Shown: positions 37,976 through 46,002 of the stretch, one piece after another | How positions within the stretch are numbered: the stretch's first letter is position 1 | How the letters are laid out: each line of letters begins with the position of its first letter | Source of the DNA: CAZTZL01 sp964537715 | GTDB lineage: Bacteria; Zhuqueibacterota; QNDG01; DSAB01 | NCBI GenBank assembly: GCA_964537715.1 | Contig: CAZIAH010000005.1 | Coordinates: forward strand, 1-64,000 | Direction: 5' to 3' | Length of the DNA: 64,000 bases | Translations under genes and position numbers: made by a program | Notes under the pieces: generated by a model | Told to the model about the DNA's origin: nothing | Databases searched by the model: none | What the model saw: the letters and a program-made list of their open reading frames with translations, nothing else

Positions 37976-39168
37976 TCAATCACAGGCCCCAGACCGTGTT
38001 TTTCATTTGGTCGTGCCGGACGGTTGTAATAAAAAACCATATCATCCTCAATTCCTGTACCTACGCAAATATCTTTTACCTGGCCGTTGGGCAGGATCTT
38101 TTCTTTCTTGAGTCCGTTCCATCCTGTAATCGCTATTGAGCTGTATCTTTTATCAATCCAGCCTTCATTCACTGCGCGGGCAATTCCATATACAAACATA
38201 GCTGAACATGAAGATTCTGTATATGAATCTGTCCGGTCTAACACCTGGTGCCATAATCCATCCGGCCCCTGGTATTTGGAAATGCCAATAATTTGTCTTT
38301 CCAGATTTTTAATAATCAATTCTCTTTTGGGATAATCAGCAGGTAAAATATTTAACAAATGCACCTGGGCCATCATAACCCAACCATTGCATCTACCCCA
38401 ATGGGCAACGCCGTTTCTTTTAAGATCGCTGTAATAACAGTGCCAATAGATTTCTTTATTTTCATCCCAAAGATACTCAGAGAAATTCAATACCTGGTGA
38501 ATGGCGTCATCGTAGTATTTAGTTTCGCCAGTAAACTTTCCCAGCCTGACAAGAAAAGGCACGCTCATGTATAAATCATCGGCCCATAATGTCATTTTAT
38601 GCGGAAACGTACGTACCAGTGTGCCGTCTTCCAGGCGTTCCTGTCCTTCAGATATACGTTTGGCGCCTTTTAGGACATATTCTTTGTACTCAGGATGTTT
38701 AACTTTTTCATAAACATCCATGATACTGGCCCCCATAGCTCCAAAATCATCCAGTTCTTTCATAGTCCATAGCTGGCCAAAAGGATACAGATAATGGGGC
38801 CGGTCATTCTTAAATCTTTCCTGGAAAAACTTATAGTTGTCAAATCCAAAAGCGATATGCCTGGCGGCGAAATCAAAATACTTGTCATCATTTAGAAATA
38901 TGCTCAGGTTGATCATTGCCATGTTGAGCACGCCCATAGTATAATGCCACTCTCCAAATGGACTTTTGAATTTCACATCTATATCATCCGGTATTTCATT
39001 GGTGGTATTATATATTTTTCCGTCGTCTACGCCTACAAATTTAAACTCGGCATGAATTATAATGTTATCTGCAACTCTTCTTACAACAGCTTCATCCGAA
39101 TCACTGTTTTGTGCGCTTAGTAATGAAACAAGCATAAATATCAGGCAGATCGGAATTATTTTTTTCAT
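37936..39168 (-). CDS. GH105 unsaturated rhamnogalacturonyl hydrolase, exported, without type IX tail
   Basis: From the chosen start the protein has about 410 residues with a signal peptide (about 1-19) and a GH105 barrel. Landmarks are L-W-A-D-D-L-Y-M-S-V-P-F (active-site Asp region) and W-G-R-C-N-G-W-V, where the usual R-G-N-G-W reads R-C-N-G-W. It would remove the unsaturated galacturonyl unit from lyase products, probably in the periplasm. The ATG at 39168 has GGAGAA seven bases upstream; earlier codons in frame are part of the gap. It follows the 57-residue membrane protein and so belongs to the rhaBD-lut transcript. Confidence 0.88.
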   Translation of the reverse strand: MKKIIPICLIFMLVSLLSAQNSDSDEAVVRRVADNIIIHAEFKFVGVDDGKIYNTTNEIPDDIDVKFKSPFGEWHYTMGVLNMAMINLSIFLNDDKYFDFAARHIAFGFDNYKFFQERFKNDRPHYLYPFGQLWTMKELDDFGAMGASIMDVYEKVKHPEYKEYVLKGAKRISEGQERLEDGTLVRTFPHKMTLWADDLYMSVPFLVRLGKFTGETKYYDDAIHQVLNFSEYLWDENKEIYWHCYYSDLKRNGVAHWGRCNGWVMMAQVHLLNILPADYPKRELIIKNLERQIIGISKYQGPDGLWHQVLDRTDSYTESSCSAMFVYGIARAVNEGWIDKRYSSIAITGWNGLKKEKILPNGQVKDICVGTGIEDDMVFYYNRPARPNEKHGLGPVIDAGIEIIRLKNSK

Positions 39169-39237
39169 CTTCTTCTCCAATTTGTTGGGTAATGAAACAA
39201 TCTTCATATTGTAAGAAATAACGTATTTCAATAGTGC

Positions 39238-39411
39238 TTACTTTTTCTTATTCATCCAGAAAGGTGATGTACCAAACCATAGAATTGTTCCGAGCAGCAT
39301 GAGATTCTTGCAGGAATCCAAATCAAATCCATTAGAAAAAACCATGATAGATGGAATAAGAGTTAATGCCAAACCAGTAAATGAAACGATCTTTAAACTT
39401 ATTTTAAACAT
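39238..39411 (-). CDS. 57-residue small membrane protein next to the permease
   Basis: An ATG at 39411 with a strong ribosome site (AAGGAGT, six bases upstream) opens a 57-codon frame. The product begins M-F-K-I-S-L-K and has two hydrophobic stretches (about residues 8-25 and 37-48) separated by a polar turn, and a basic end (N-K-K-K). It starts 11 bases after the permease stop and ends about 70 bases before the GH105 start. The size, two-helix hairpin and position suggest a small partner subunit of the permease, as seen for some secondary carriers. No named family was recognised and the partnership is an inference. Confidence 0.75.
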   Translation of the reverse strand: MFKISLKIVSFTGLALTLIPSIMVFSNGFDLDSCKNLMLLGTILWFGTSPFWMNKKK

Positions 39412-39422
39412 TTTATGACTCC

Positions 39423-40823
39423 TTATGCTGACTTGATTTTAGATTTTTGAATCATCATGCTTACAACTAAGTATACAATTGATGCCACAAACCACCCCGG
39501 AAGACCAAGGAAAAATATTTCGATACCCAAGGATCTATTAAGATAAACACTAAAACCAAGTGTTAACACCCAGGCCAGCGCAGCGGCAACATTAAAACTC
39601 TTATTAAATATTTCCGCATAATTGGATTTTAATCCCATTTTGGGAATGATATAAACATCCATGAGAATGACCGCTCCCATCGGCATCAGGATCAATCCAT
39701 ACAGAGCCACAAATTCCAATAACTTCATAACCAATGCCGGGAAAAGGGCTGCTGTGGTTGTTATTGCTCCAACAACGGCCGTTACACGCCATGTTTGCCA
39801 GGATGGTTTGATGGCTTGCAAAGCCAAACCGGCCCGGTAAATTGTTGGATTAGCCGTTGTCCATCCGGCGATGACCACACACAAGGCTCCAGCGATACCA
39901 GCCGCACGAAAAGCAACAGGACCAGGGGCAAATTGAGTACTGCCTGCAGATTCCAGAAGGAAAAGCGAATATAAAATTCCGGACGCCAGCCATGCGATAT
40001 AATGCCCCAAATACATACCTGTTGCCGAAGAGAGACCATAATACCATTTTTTGGCATAACGCAAAATAGAGAGATCGGCCATACCTATGTGCATCGCCAT
40101 ATTGACAAACCAGGCGAAAAAGAGCACATGCCAAAAAGTGAATTTACTCTGACCAGCAAGCGGTGTACCTGTCCAAATGGTATCATTTGCTTTTGTCCAA
40201 AAATCTGACAGAGAGTGAACGCCCAAATCCGGCAAAACAGCAACAGCTGCTGCTACAAATACCATTATCATCCAGGGAGCGGCTATATTTGCAACCCTTG
40301 AGATTTGAGTATAACCAAACATGGCAACAAGTGTGGTCACAATTCCTACAGCGAGAACAGTAACAACCCAGCTTACGCTATTTGGATAGAAATCATTTAA
40401 TGAAGGCATTGCCATATGAAAAGGAATACCAACTGCTGTTGCCGACACGGCAATCATTGAACCGGCAAGAAAACAAAACATAAGCGCATTTACTATGTTA
40501 TAAATTGATGTAACTTTTTTTCCGCCGATTTTTTCAAGTAAATAATAAAGAGTCAATCTTTTTTGGGTAGCAACCGGACCGGTAATAAAAGCCCAGCTTA
40601 AAACAGCTAACAGATTTCCCAGTAACAGACCTAAAATTAAATCACCTGCTGCAACGCCATGTGCTACGAACAGTGGTCCAATAACAAATTCTGTCCCAGC
40701 CGTATGTTCGCCTGCGTACATTCCGATAAAACTTCCCCAACCTTTCCGGCTTTTTTCCGGAACCGGGATTCGCTCAAATTCCTCAACAGAATCCAACTGC
40801 CCTTTAATTGATTTTTTTGCCAT
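39423..40823 (-). CDS. NCS1/purine-cytosine permease-like secondary transporter
   Basis: This 466-residue protein has about 12 membrane segments and a short cytoplasmic N-terminus. It resembles the nucleobase:cation symporter-1 superfamily: a Gly/Ala-rich first helix after G-M-Y-A-G-E-H-T-A-G, a helix-6 region W-F-V-N-M-A-M-H-I-G-M-A-D, and A-G-W-T-T-A-N-P-T-I-Y-R-A-G-L-A, which recalls the N-P-x-x-Y-x-G-L motif of such permeases. Its place between lutC and GH105 in a rhamnose operon argues against a nucleobase as cargo. Rhamnose, lactate or lactaldehyde are candidates. The ribosome site GAGGAG is strong. A 57-residue membrane protein follows directly. Confidence 0.75.
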   Translation of the reverse strand: MAKKSIKGQLDSVEEFERIPVPEKSRKGWGSFIGMYAGEHTAGTEFVIGPLFVAHGVAAGDLILGLLLGNLLAVLSWAFITGPVATQKRLTLYYLLEKIGGKKVTSIYNIVNALMFCFLAGSMIAVSATAVGIPFHMAMPSLNDFYPNSVSWVVTVLAVGIVTTLVAMFGYTQISRVANIAAPWMIMVFVAAAVAVLPDLGVHSLSDFWTKANDTIWTGTPLAGQSKFTFWHVLFFAWFVNMAMHIGMADLSILRYAKKWYYGLSSATGMYLGHYIAWLASGILYSLFLLESAGSTQFAPGPVAFRAAGIAGALCVVIAGWTTANPTIYRAGLALQAIKPSWQTWRVTAVVGAITTTAALFPALVMKLLEFVALYGLILMPMGAVILMDVYIIPKMGLKSNYAEIFNKSFNVAAALAWVLTLGFSVYLNRSLGIEIFFLGLPGWFVASIVYLVVSMMIQKSKIKSA

Positions 40824-40865
40824 ACTTTTCTCCTCTACAAAATCCGGTACTGTTTTGCAATAAAG

Positions 40866-41504
40866 TCAATAAATAATTAAATGTTGTTCTTTAGGGCCAT
40901 GCATACCAAGGATTAATTCCATGGAAATGTCCGCTGTACGACTTGGGCCCGAAATAACAATCGTATTACTCGGGTTTGTAAATTTTTCTATACCTTTACA
41001 ACGACAATCTTCAATCCAGCTTTCAAAGTCAGCGAAAATCTGCCCTTTTTTGATCAGGGCAATATGAACTTCCGGCAACAAAGAAGCTGTACGTTGGCGA
41101 CCTTTCCCGGAACGAAGTACGATACTACCGGTTGCTGCCAAAGCTGCACTGACACCTGTTATGCCAAACCGGATACTTTCTTGTTGTGTAATTTCGATTC
41201 CATTGTCTTCTAAAGACTGGTAAAGATTTTTAATCGGCAAATTTTCTGAACTCCAGCAATTGACCTGCTGGTCGTTGCCAATAATTTTAAAAAGTGTTTT
41301 TTGTGCATCCTTTTCATTGGTGCAGATCGTTACCTGGGCAGAGAGTTTTTCTGCTTCTGATTTAAAATATTCCAAAAGTGATGCGGGATCCTTCTTGTCC
41401 AGTTTAACCATTGGTAAATAGTTTTCAACCCGGCTTTTCTCTGGAAAGGGAACCGCAATATTTTTGAGCTTATTTAAAATATCATCCCGACTGTTACTCA
41501 TCAT
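40866..41504 (-). CDS. lutC: LutC/YkgG-family protein of L-lactate oxidation
   Basis: This 212-residue DUF162 (LUD) domain protein has the family sites F-G-I-T-G-V-S-A-A-L-A-A-T-G-S and V-I-S-G-P-S-R-T-A-D-I-S. With LutA and LutB it forms the iron-sulfur complex that oxidises L-lactate to pyruvate in the cytoplasm. Its ATG overlaps the lutB stop by one base (TAATG arrangement), so it is translationally coupled. In this operon it most likely handles L-lactate made from lactaldehyde, the product of RhaD. Confidence 0.9.
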   Translation of the reverse strand: MMSNSRDDILNKLKNIAVPFPEKSRVENYLPMVKLDKKDPASLLEYFKSEAEKLSAQVTICTNEKDAQKTLFKIIGNDQQVNCWSSENLPIKNLYQSLEDNGIEITQQESIRFGITGVSAALAATGSIVLRSGKGRQRTASLLPEVHIALIKKGQIFADFESWIEDCRCKGIEKFTNPSNTIVISGPSRTADISMELILGMHGPKEQHLIIY

Positions 41505-42910
41505 TATTTGCTCCCATCTTTTAATCCATTTTTCCAGAGTTCATAAAAACTTTTAGCAGCAGGTTTCGGTACTTTGCGGTAACGGGTCCATTTTTTTACT
41601 AAACCAGGCATCTTATTTAGGGGAAGCAGGCGTGATACTTTCATCATTATTCCTGTCAAGCCATACAACTTTTCTGACTGATTCGATTTGGCCCAAATCC
41701 ACATACCGGCTTTCCAGATTTTGGAGCTTTTTTTCTGCTTCGTCAAATCATGACGCAGATCCAGCAGCATGTGTGGGATATCAATATCGACAGAACAGAC
41801 CTGTTTACAACTTCCACATAAGGAACTTGCATTGGGCAACTGCGAGGCTTTGTTCAATCCAACCAGTAAAGGTGTCACCACAGCACCGATGGGTCCGGGA
41901 TAAACCCAGCCATAGGAATGGCCGCCACTGACACGGTAAACCGGGCAGGCATTCAAACAGGCGCCACAACGGATGCAGGCCAATGCCTCGGTGTAGCCAC
42001 TCCTATAAATATCAGACCTGCCGTTATCGATTATGATAACATAGACTTCAAGTGGGCCATCTTCTTCATCACTGCGGCGTGGTCCGTTTATGATATTGGT
42101 ATAAACCGTCATCGATTGACCGGTTGCGTTGCGCGGTAGTATTTGGGCCAGAGTCGCATAATCTTCCAGCGTAGGAATGATTTTTTCAATACCAACAACG
42201 GCAATATGTATCGGCGGCAGAGATGTAACCATCCGACCGTTCCCCTCGTTGGTGGCCAAGCAAAGGGAGCCGCTTTCGGCAATTATAAAGTTACCGCCAC
42301 TGATCCCCACATCCGCCTGCAGGAACTCTTTGCGCATATGACCACGCACAAAATGTGTCATAGTCTGGGTATCGTCGGTAGGGGGCATGCCGATTTTCTC
42401 CACCAGCGTATCACGGATGCTTGCTTTTGTGCGGTGAATCACCGGCACAACAATATGACTGGGATGATCACCGCTTATCTGGATAATATATTCACCCAGA
42501 TCGCTTTCAACCACCTGTACATCGTTCTTTTCGAGAAAGTCGTTCAGTGCGATTTCTTCAGTGACCATACTTTTGCTTTTAATCACTTTTTTAGCCTGTT
42601 TCTGCCGAATGATCTCCAGAACTTTACTGTTTGCTTCAGCAGCATCTTTCGCCCATAAAACATTAATGCCGTTTTTTTGCATTTGTTTTTCAGCCTGTTC
42701 TAAAAGCTGTGGCAGGTTATTTAAAGCATTCCGTTTAATTTGAGCGGCTTGCTGGCGTATTTTTTCGCCATGATCCTGCCCGGAAATAAACACAGCGGAT
42801 TTCCTATTGGTATAGGCGAGATTCGTTCCAAAGCTGATCGCAGATTGCAGATCAGCATCGGCAATGGCTTTTCGTGCTTCCTTCGTAAAATTTTCAGACT
42901 TGATTTTCAT
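41504..42910 (-). CDS. lutB: LutB/YkgF iron-sulfur protein of L-lactate oxidation
   Basis: This 468-residue protein has an N-terminal LUD domain (residues about 60-290, with G-G-N-F-I-I-A-E-S-G-S-L) followed by a ferredoxin-like domain with two 4Fe-4S cluster motifs: C-I-R-C-G-A-C-L-N-A-C-P and C-G-S-C-K-Q-V-C. All cluster cysteines are present. It overlaps lutA by 17 bases and lutC by one base. The set of three is complete and should form a working L-lactate dehydrogenase complex. Confidence 0.93.
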   Translation of the reverse strand: MKIKSENFTKEARKAIADADLQSAISFGTNLAYTNRKSAVFISGQDHGEKIRQQAAQIKRNALNNLPQLLEQAEKQMQKNGINVLWAKDAAEANSKVLEIIRQKQAKKVIKSKSMVTEEIALNDFLEKNDVQVVESDLGEYIIQISGDHPSHIVVPVIHRTKASIRDTLVEKIGMPPTDDTQTMTHFVRGHMRKEFLQADVGISGGNFIIAESGSLCLATNEGNGRMVTSLPPIHIAVVGIEKIIPTLEDYATLAQILPRNATGQSMTVYTNIINGPRRSDEEDGPLEVYVIIIDNGRSDIYRSGYTEALACIRCGACLNACPVYRVSGGHSYGWVYPGPIGAVVTPLLVGLNKASQLPNASSLCGSCKQVCSVDIDIPHMLLDLRHDLTKQKKSSKIWKAGMWIWAKSNQSEKLYGLTGIMMKVSRLLPLNKMPGLVKKWTRYRKVPKPAAKSFYELWKNGLKDGSK

Positions 42911-43673
42911 TGCTTATCGCTTCCGCCAGAACACTGGCAAAGTGTTTTACTTTTTTTGTATATCCCTGTTTGTCCAAACCGCCCTGTATATGCATCATAC
43001 AGCTTGCATCGCCAAGCAGGATGGTATCTGCTTTGCAGGAAATAATATTATCGATTTTTTTCTGCAGCATGGCACCGCTTACATCAGCCATCTTTACACT
43101 AAACAAACCTCCGAAGCCACAACATGAATCAGAATCGGTCAACTCACTAATTTCAACATTCTGAATTCCACCAATCAATTTGCGTGCTTGCAGTCCCAAA
43201 TTAAGCTGGCGCAGACCATGACAGGAATCATGAAAGGCAACGTGACAGGGCTCAGACAATTTTCCACCCATTTTTTCAATGCCAAGGCCATCAACAATGA
43301 AGGCGCTTAATTCCCAGGTTTTTTCAGCTACATCCAAAGCACGCTGGTAATTTTTCGGATCATCTTTAAACAGCATCGGATACTCATGCTTTACCATGGC
43401 AACACAACTCCCGGAAGGCGATACGATAATTTCGCTTCCGACAAATACATCCAAAAAGTGTTCAGCCACCAATAATGCATCTTCGCGATAGCCGGCGTTA
43501 AAAGCGGGCTGACCGCAGCATGTCTGTTCCTTTGGAAAATCCACTTCAACACCCAGGTGCCGTAGAATTTTTACCGTAGCAACACCGATATCAGGGAAAA
43601 GCGAATCAATAAGACATGTAACAAAGAGTGATACTTTTTTACCCTTAAGATTTTTAGAACTTGATTCGGCCAT
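42894..43673 (-). CDS. lutA: LutA/YkgE Fe-S oxidoreductase of L-lactate oxidation
   Basis: This 259-residue protein has two CCG-type motifs: Q-T-C-C-G-Q-P in the N-terminal half and D-S-C-C-G-F-G-G in the C-terminal half, plus C-L-I-D near the start and H-D-S-C-H-G in the second repeat. This is the full LutA layout. The start has AGGA upstream. It begins 33 bases after the rhaD stop and so is in the same transcript as rhaB-rhaD. Confidence 0.92.
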   Translation of the reverse strand: MAESSSKNLKGKKVSLFVTCLIDSLFPDIGVATVKILRHLGVEVDFPKEQTCCGQPAFNAGYREDALLVAEHFLDVFVGSEIIVSPSGSCVAMVKHEYPMLFKDDPKNYQRALDVAEKTWELSAFIVDGLGIEKMGGKLSEPCHVAFHDSCHGLRQLNLGLQARKLIGGIQNVEISELTDSDSCCGFGGLFSVKMADVSGAMLQKKIDNIISCKADTILLGDASCMMHIQGGLDKQGYTKKVKHFASVLAEAISNENQV

Positions 43674-43706
43674 TGAGGTTATCCTATTTTTTGATTTTAA
43701 AAAGGT

Positions 43707-44441
43707 TTAGTTACTGCCAAAAAAACGGGCATATAATTTATCAACTTCGTCTTTACCAATGGGCACCAGATTCCCGATTGACTGCATATCAATAATCGAA
43801 CGGACAATAAAATCAGTCACTTCAAGCTGGTCAAAAGCTTCCAAGATGCTACCGCCGGCCAACAAAATACATTCATTTTTAATAAGCAGCACCGAGTTAT
43901 TGTGTGAGATGATATCAACAATTTCCTTGCGCAACTCACGTTCACGGCTGGAATGTTTTTCTATTTCAAATTCCGGCAACCTGTCTTGGCGATGATCAAA
44001 AAAAGTGTTGGCGATATTTTCGCCAAGTTGTTCACTGGAGGGCAAAGCATAAGGCGCATAGCCGACTTTACCACAAATATGGTTTGCTTGTGGGATAATA
44101 TTTGTGTCGGAAATTTGGCGCATAATACTGAAGGAAACCAATGCTGGTGAATGCGCATGAACAATTGCATTAAGATCGGGCCGTTTCTTATAAATCCAAC
44201 AGTGAAAAGGATACTCTGACGAAACCTTGTTTTTTCCGACCACCGTTCCGTCTTTTTTTACACACATGATATCTGACGGCTGCAATTTTCCCTTATCGAT
44301 ACCGGCGGGTGTAATCCAGGTATCGCCATTTTCATCGCGAATGGAAAAATTTCCCCCGTAAAGCGTCGTCATGCCGTTGTTATAAATGCGATTCATGAAG
44401 TGCACAATCTGATCGCGCGGATGTAAAAGATATAATTTCAT
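43707..44441 (-). CDS. rhaD: L-rhamnulose-1-phosphate aldolase (class II aldolase family)
   Basis: This 244-residue protein has the class II aldolase/adducin fold: G-G-N-F-S-I-R near the start, T-P-A-G-I-D-K-G, S-S-E-Y-P-F-H and the zinc-site motif H-A-H-S-P. It splits L-rhamnulose 1-phosphate into dihydroxyacetone phosphate and L-lactaldehyde. It is slightly shorter than the E. coli enzyme. L-fuculose-phosphate aldolase is the close alternative, but the four-base ATGA overlap with rhamnulokinase decides for rhamnose. Confidence 0.9.
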   Translation of the reverse strand: MKLYLLHPRDQIVHFMNRIYNNGMTTLYGGNFSIRDENGDTWITPAGIDKGKLQPSDIMCVKKDGTVVGKNKVSSEYPFHCWIYKKRPDLNAIVHAHSPALVSFSIMRQISDTNIIPQANHICGKVGYAPYALPSSEQLGENIANTFFDHRQDRLPEFEIEKHSSRERELRKEIVDIISHNNSVLLIKNECILLAGGSILEAFDQLEVTDFIVRSIIDMQSIGNLVPIGKDEVDKLYARFFGSN

Positions 44442-45868
44442 AATGTCTGATATTTCCGATAAGCTGCTTCCCAGTCTGCCTGTTCCGCAGGTTGATATTG
44501 TTCAATTTCAACCAATTGGCTTACAAGTTTACGGCCTTCATCGAGGTTTTTAATTTCTCCCAGGCTGATCAACTGAACCAAAGCATTCCCCATCACTGTT
44601 GCCTCCACCGGACCTGCCTGGACTGGCAAACCGGTCGCATTGGCGGTCATCTGGTTTAATAATTTGTTTTGTGTGCCTCCGCCAACAATATGTAAAACAT
44701 CAATTTGTTTGGCTGCTACACTTTTTACTTTATCCAGAACTTCGCGGTAAGCCAGAGCCAGGATTTCCAATGCGCAACGAATGATCTCCCCTTCCGATTC
44801 AGGAACAGGTTGTTTGCTTTCCCGGCAGATGGTTCGGATGATTTCCGGGTGGTCGCCCGGTGCCAGCAAGCGTTCACCATTGGGATTGATAATCGATTTT
44901 AATGGAGTAGCCTGTTCCGCAAGCTTGGTTAACTCTGCATAGGAATACGATTTTCCTTTTTCCTGCCAGGTCTTGCGGCACTGTTGCACAATCCACAAAC
45001 CAACCACGTTTTTGAGCAAACGGAAGGTATTATTCACACCACCTTCGTTGGTGATATTGGCTTGCAAAGCACTTTCGTTGATGACCGGAGTCTTACTTTC
45101 AATCCCGACCAGGCTCCAGGTGCCGCTGCTGATATAAGCAAAATTTGGAGTTTTCGCAGGCACGGACGTCACCGCGCTGCCTGTGTCGTGACAAGCCGGT
45201 GCAATGACCGGGATACCATCGTATTCACCAATTTTTGTTCCCGGCATAACAATTTCCGGAAAAATATCTTTGGGGATCCCCAAGGCTGTTATTAGCTCAT
45301 AGTCCCAGTTTTTCGCGATAGGATTGTACAACTGCGTCGTTGTCGCATTGCTGAACTCGCAGATTTTATTTCCGGTGAACCAAAAGTTTAACAAATCCGG
45401 GATTGTCAGGAAGGTTTTCGCTGCGGATAAATGAGCGGAATGCTGCACAACAAGGCTTTTCAATTGGTAGATCGTGTTAAATGGCAAAAACTGTATGCCT
45501 GTTTTTTTAAACACTTCGGCTTTGGGAACCGAAGCAAAAACTTTATCCATCATGCCATCGTTTCGTGTATCGCGGTAATGGACCGGAATTCCCAGCAAAT
45601 CGCCTTTTTCGTCGAGCAAGGCAAAATCTATGCCCCAGGTATCAACTCCCAACGATGCCGGTTTGTATTTCTTGCCTTTTTCAACACCGGTTAAAATATC
45701 ATGCCAGAGTTGCAGGATGTTCCAGTGCAATGTTCCATTCAGCATCACGGGAATATTAGAGAAGCGATGCAGTTCTTCAATTTGCAGGGAATTGCTGTCG
45801 AAATGAACAGCCATTACCCGGCCTGATTCAGCACCAAGATCTATTGCTAATACTGTTTTCTTCTTCAT
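44438..45868 (-). CDS. rhaB: Rhamnulokinase
   Basis: This 476-residue FGGY-family kinase starts V-L-A-I-D-L-G-A-E-S-G-R-V, the rhamnulokinase form of the phosphate motif (the ribulokinase and glycerokinase forms differ). Other family blocks are G-V-D-T-W-G-I-D-F-A-L-L, I-S-S-G-T-W-S-L-V-G and V-G-G-G-T-Q-N-K-L-L-N-Q. It phosphorylates L-rhamnulose with ATP. It is first in the rhaB-rhaD-lutABC-permease run. The 134-base gap before it separates it from PL11 and contains a short GCGATA-A-TATCGC palindrome at 45963-45975. Confidence 0.95.
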   Translation of the reverse strand: MKKKTVLAIDLGAESGRVMAVHFDSNSLQIEELHRFSNIPVMLNGTLHWNILQLWHDILTGVEKGKKYKPASLGVDTWGIDFALLDEKGDLLGIPVHYRDTRNDGMMDKVFASVPKAEVFKKTGIQFLPFNTIYQLKSLVVQHSAHLSAAKTFLTIPDLLNFWFTGNKICEFSNATTTQLYNPIAKNWDYELITALGIPKDIFPEIVMPGTKIGEYDGIPVIAPACHDTGSAVTSVPAKTPNFAYISSGTWSLVGIESKTPVINESALQANITNEGGVNNTFRLLKNVVGLWIVQQCRKTWQEKGKSYSYAELTKLAEQATPLKSIINPNGERLLAPGDHPEIIRTICRESKQPVPESEGEIIRCALEILALAYREVLDKVKSVAAKQIDVLHIVGGGTQNKLLNQMTANATGLPVQAGPVEATVMGNALVQLISLGEIKNLDEGRKLVSQLVEIEQYQPAEQADWEAAYRKYQTL

Positions 45869-46002
45869 TTTTTCTCAAAATTATATGATTTAAGGTTCAT
45901 CAAATAGATTGCTACACCTGTCACAAACGGACGCGCTATGACAATTTCCGCTCACTGCGATCGCGATAATATCGCAAATTTTTGACGCCATTCTTCTAAA
46001 AG

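Noticed and set aside
39423..40823. Nucleobase transporter as the function of the NCS1-like permease
   Set aside because: The family resemblance is real, but no purine or pyrimidine genes are near and the operon is devoted to rhamnose and lactate.
45869..46002. Bacteroidetes-style promoter (TTTG / TAnnTTTG) before rhaB
   Set aside because: Only a partial match (TTTG with TATTTG) is visible and the spacing does not fit well enough to call.
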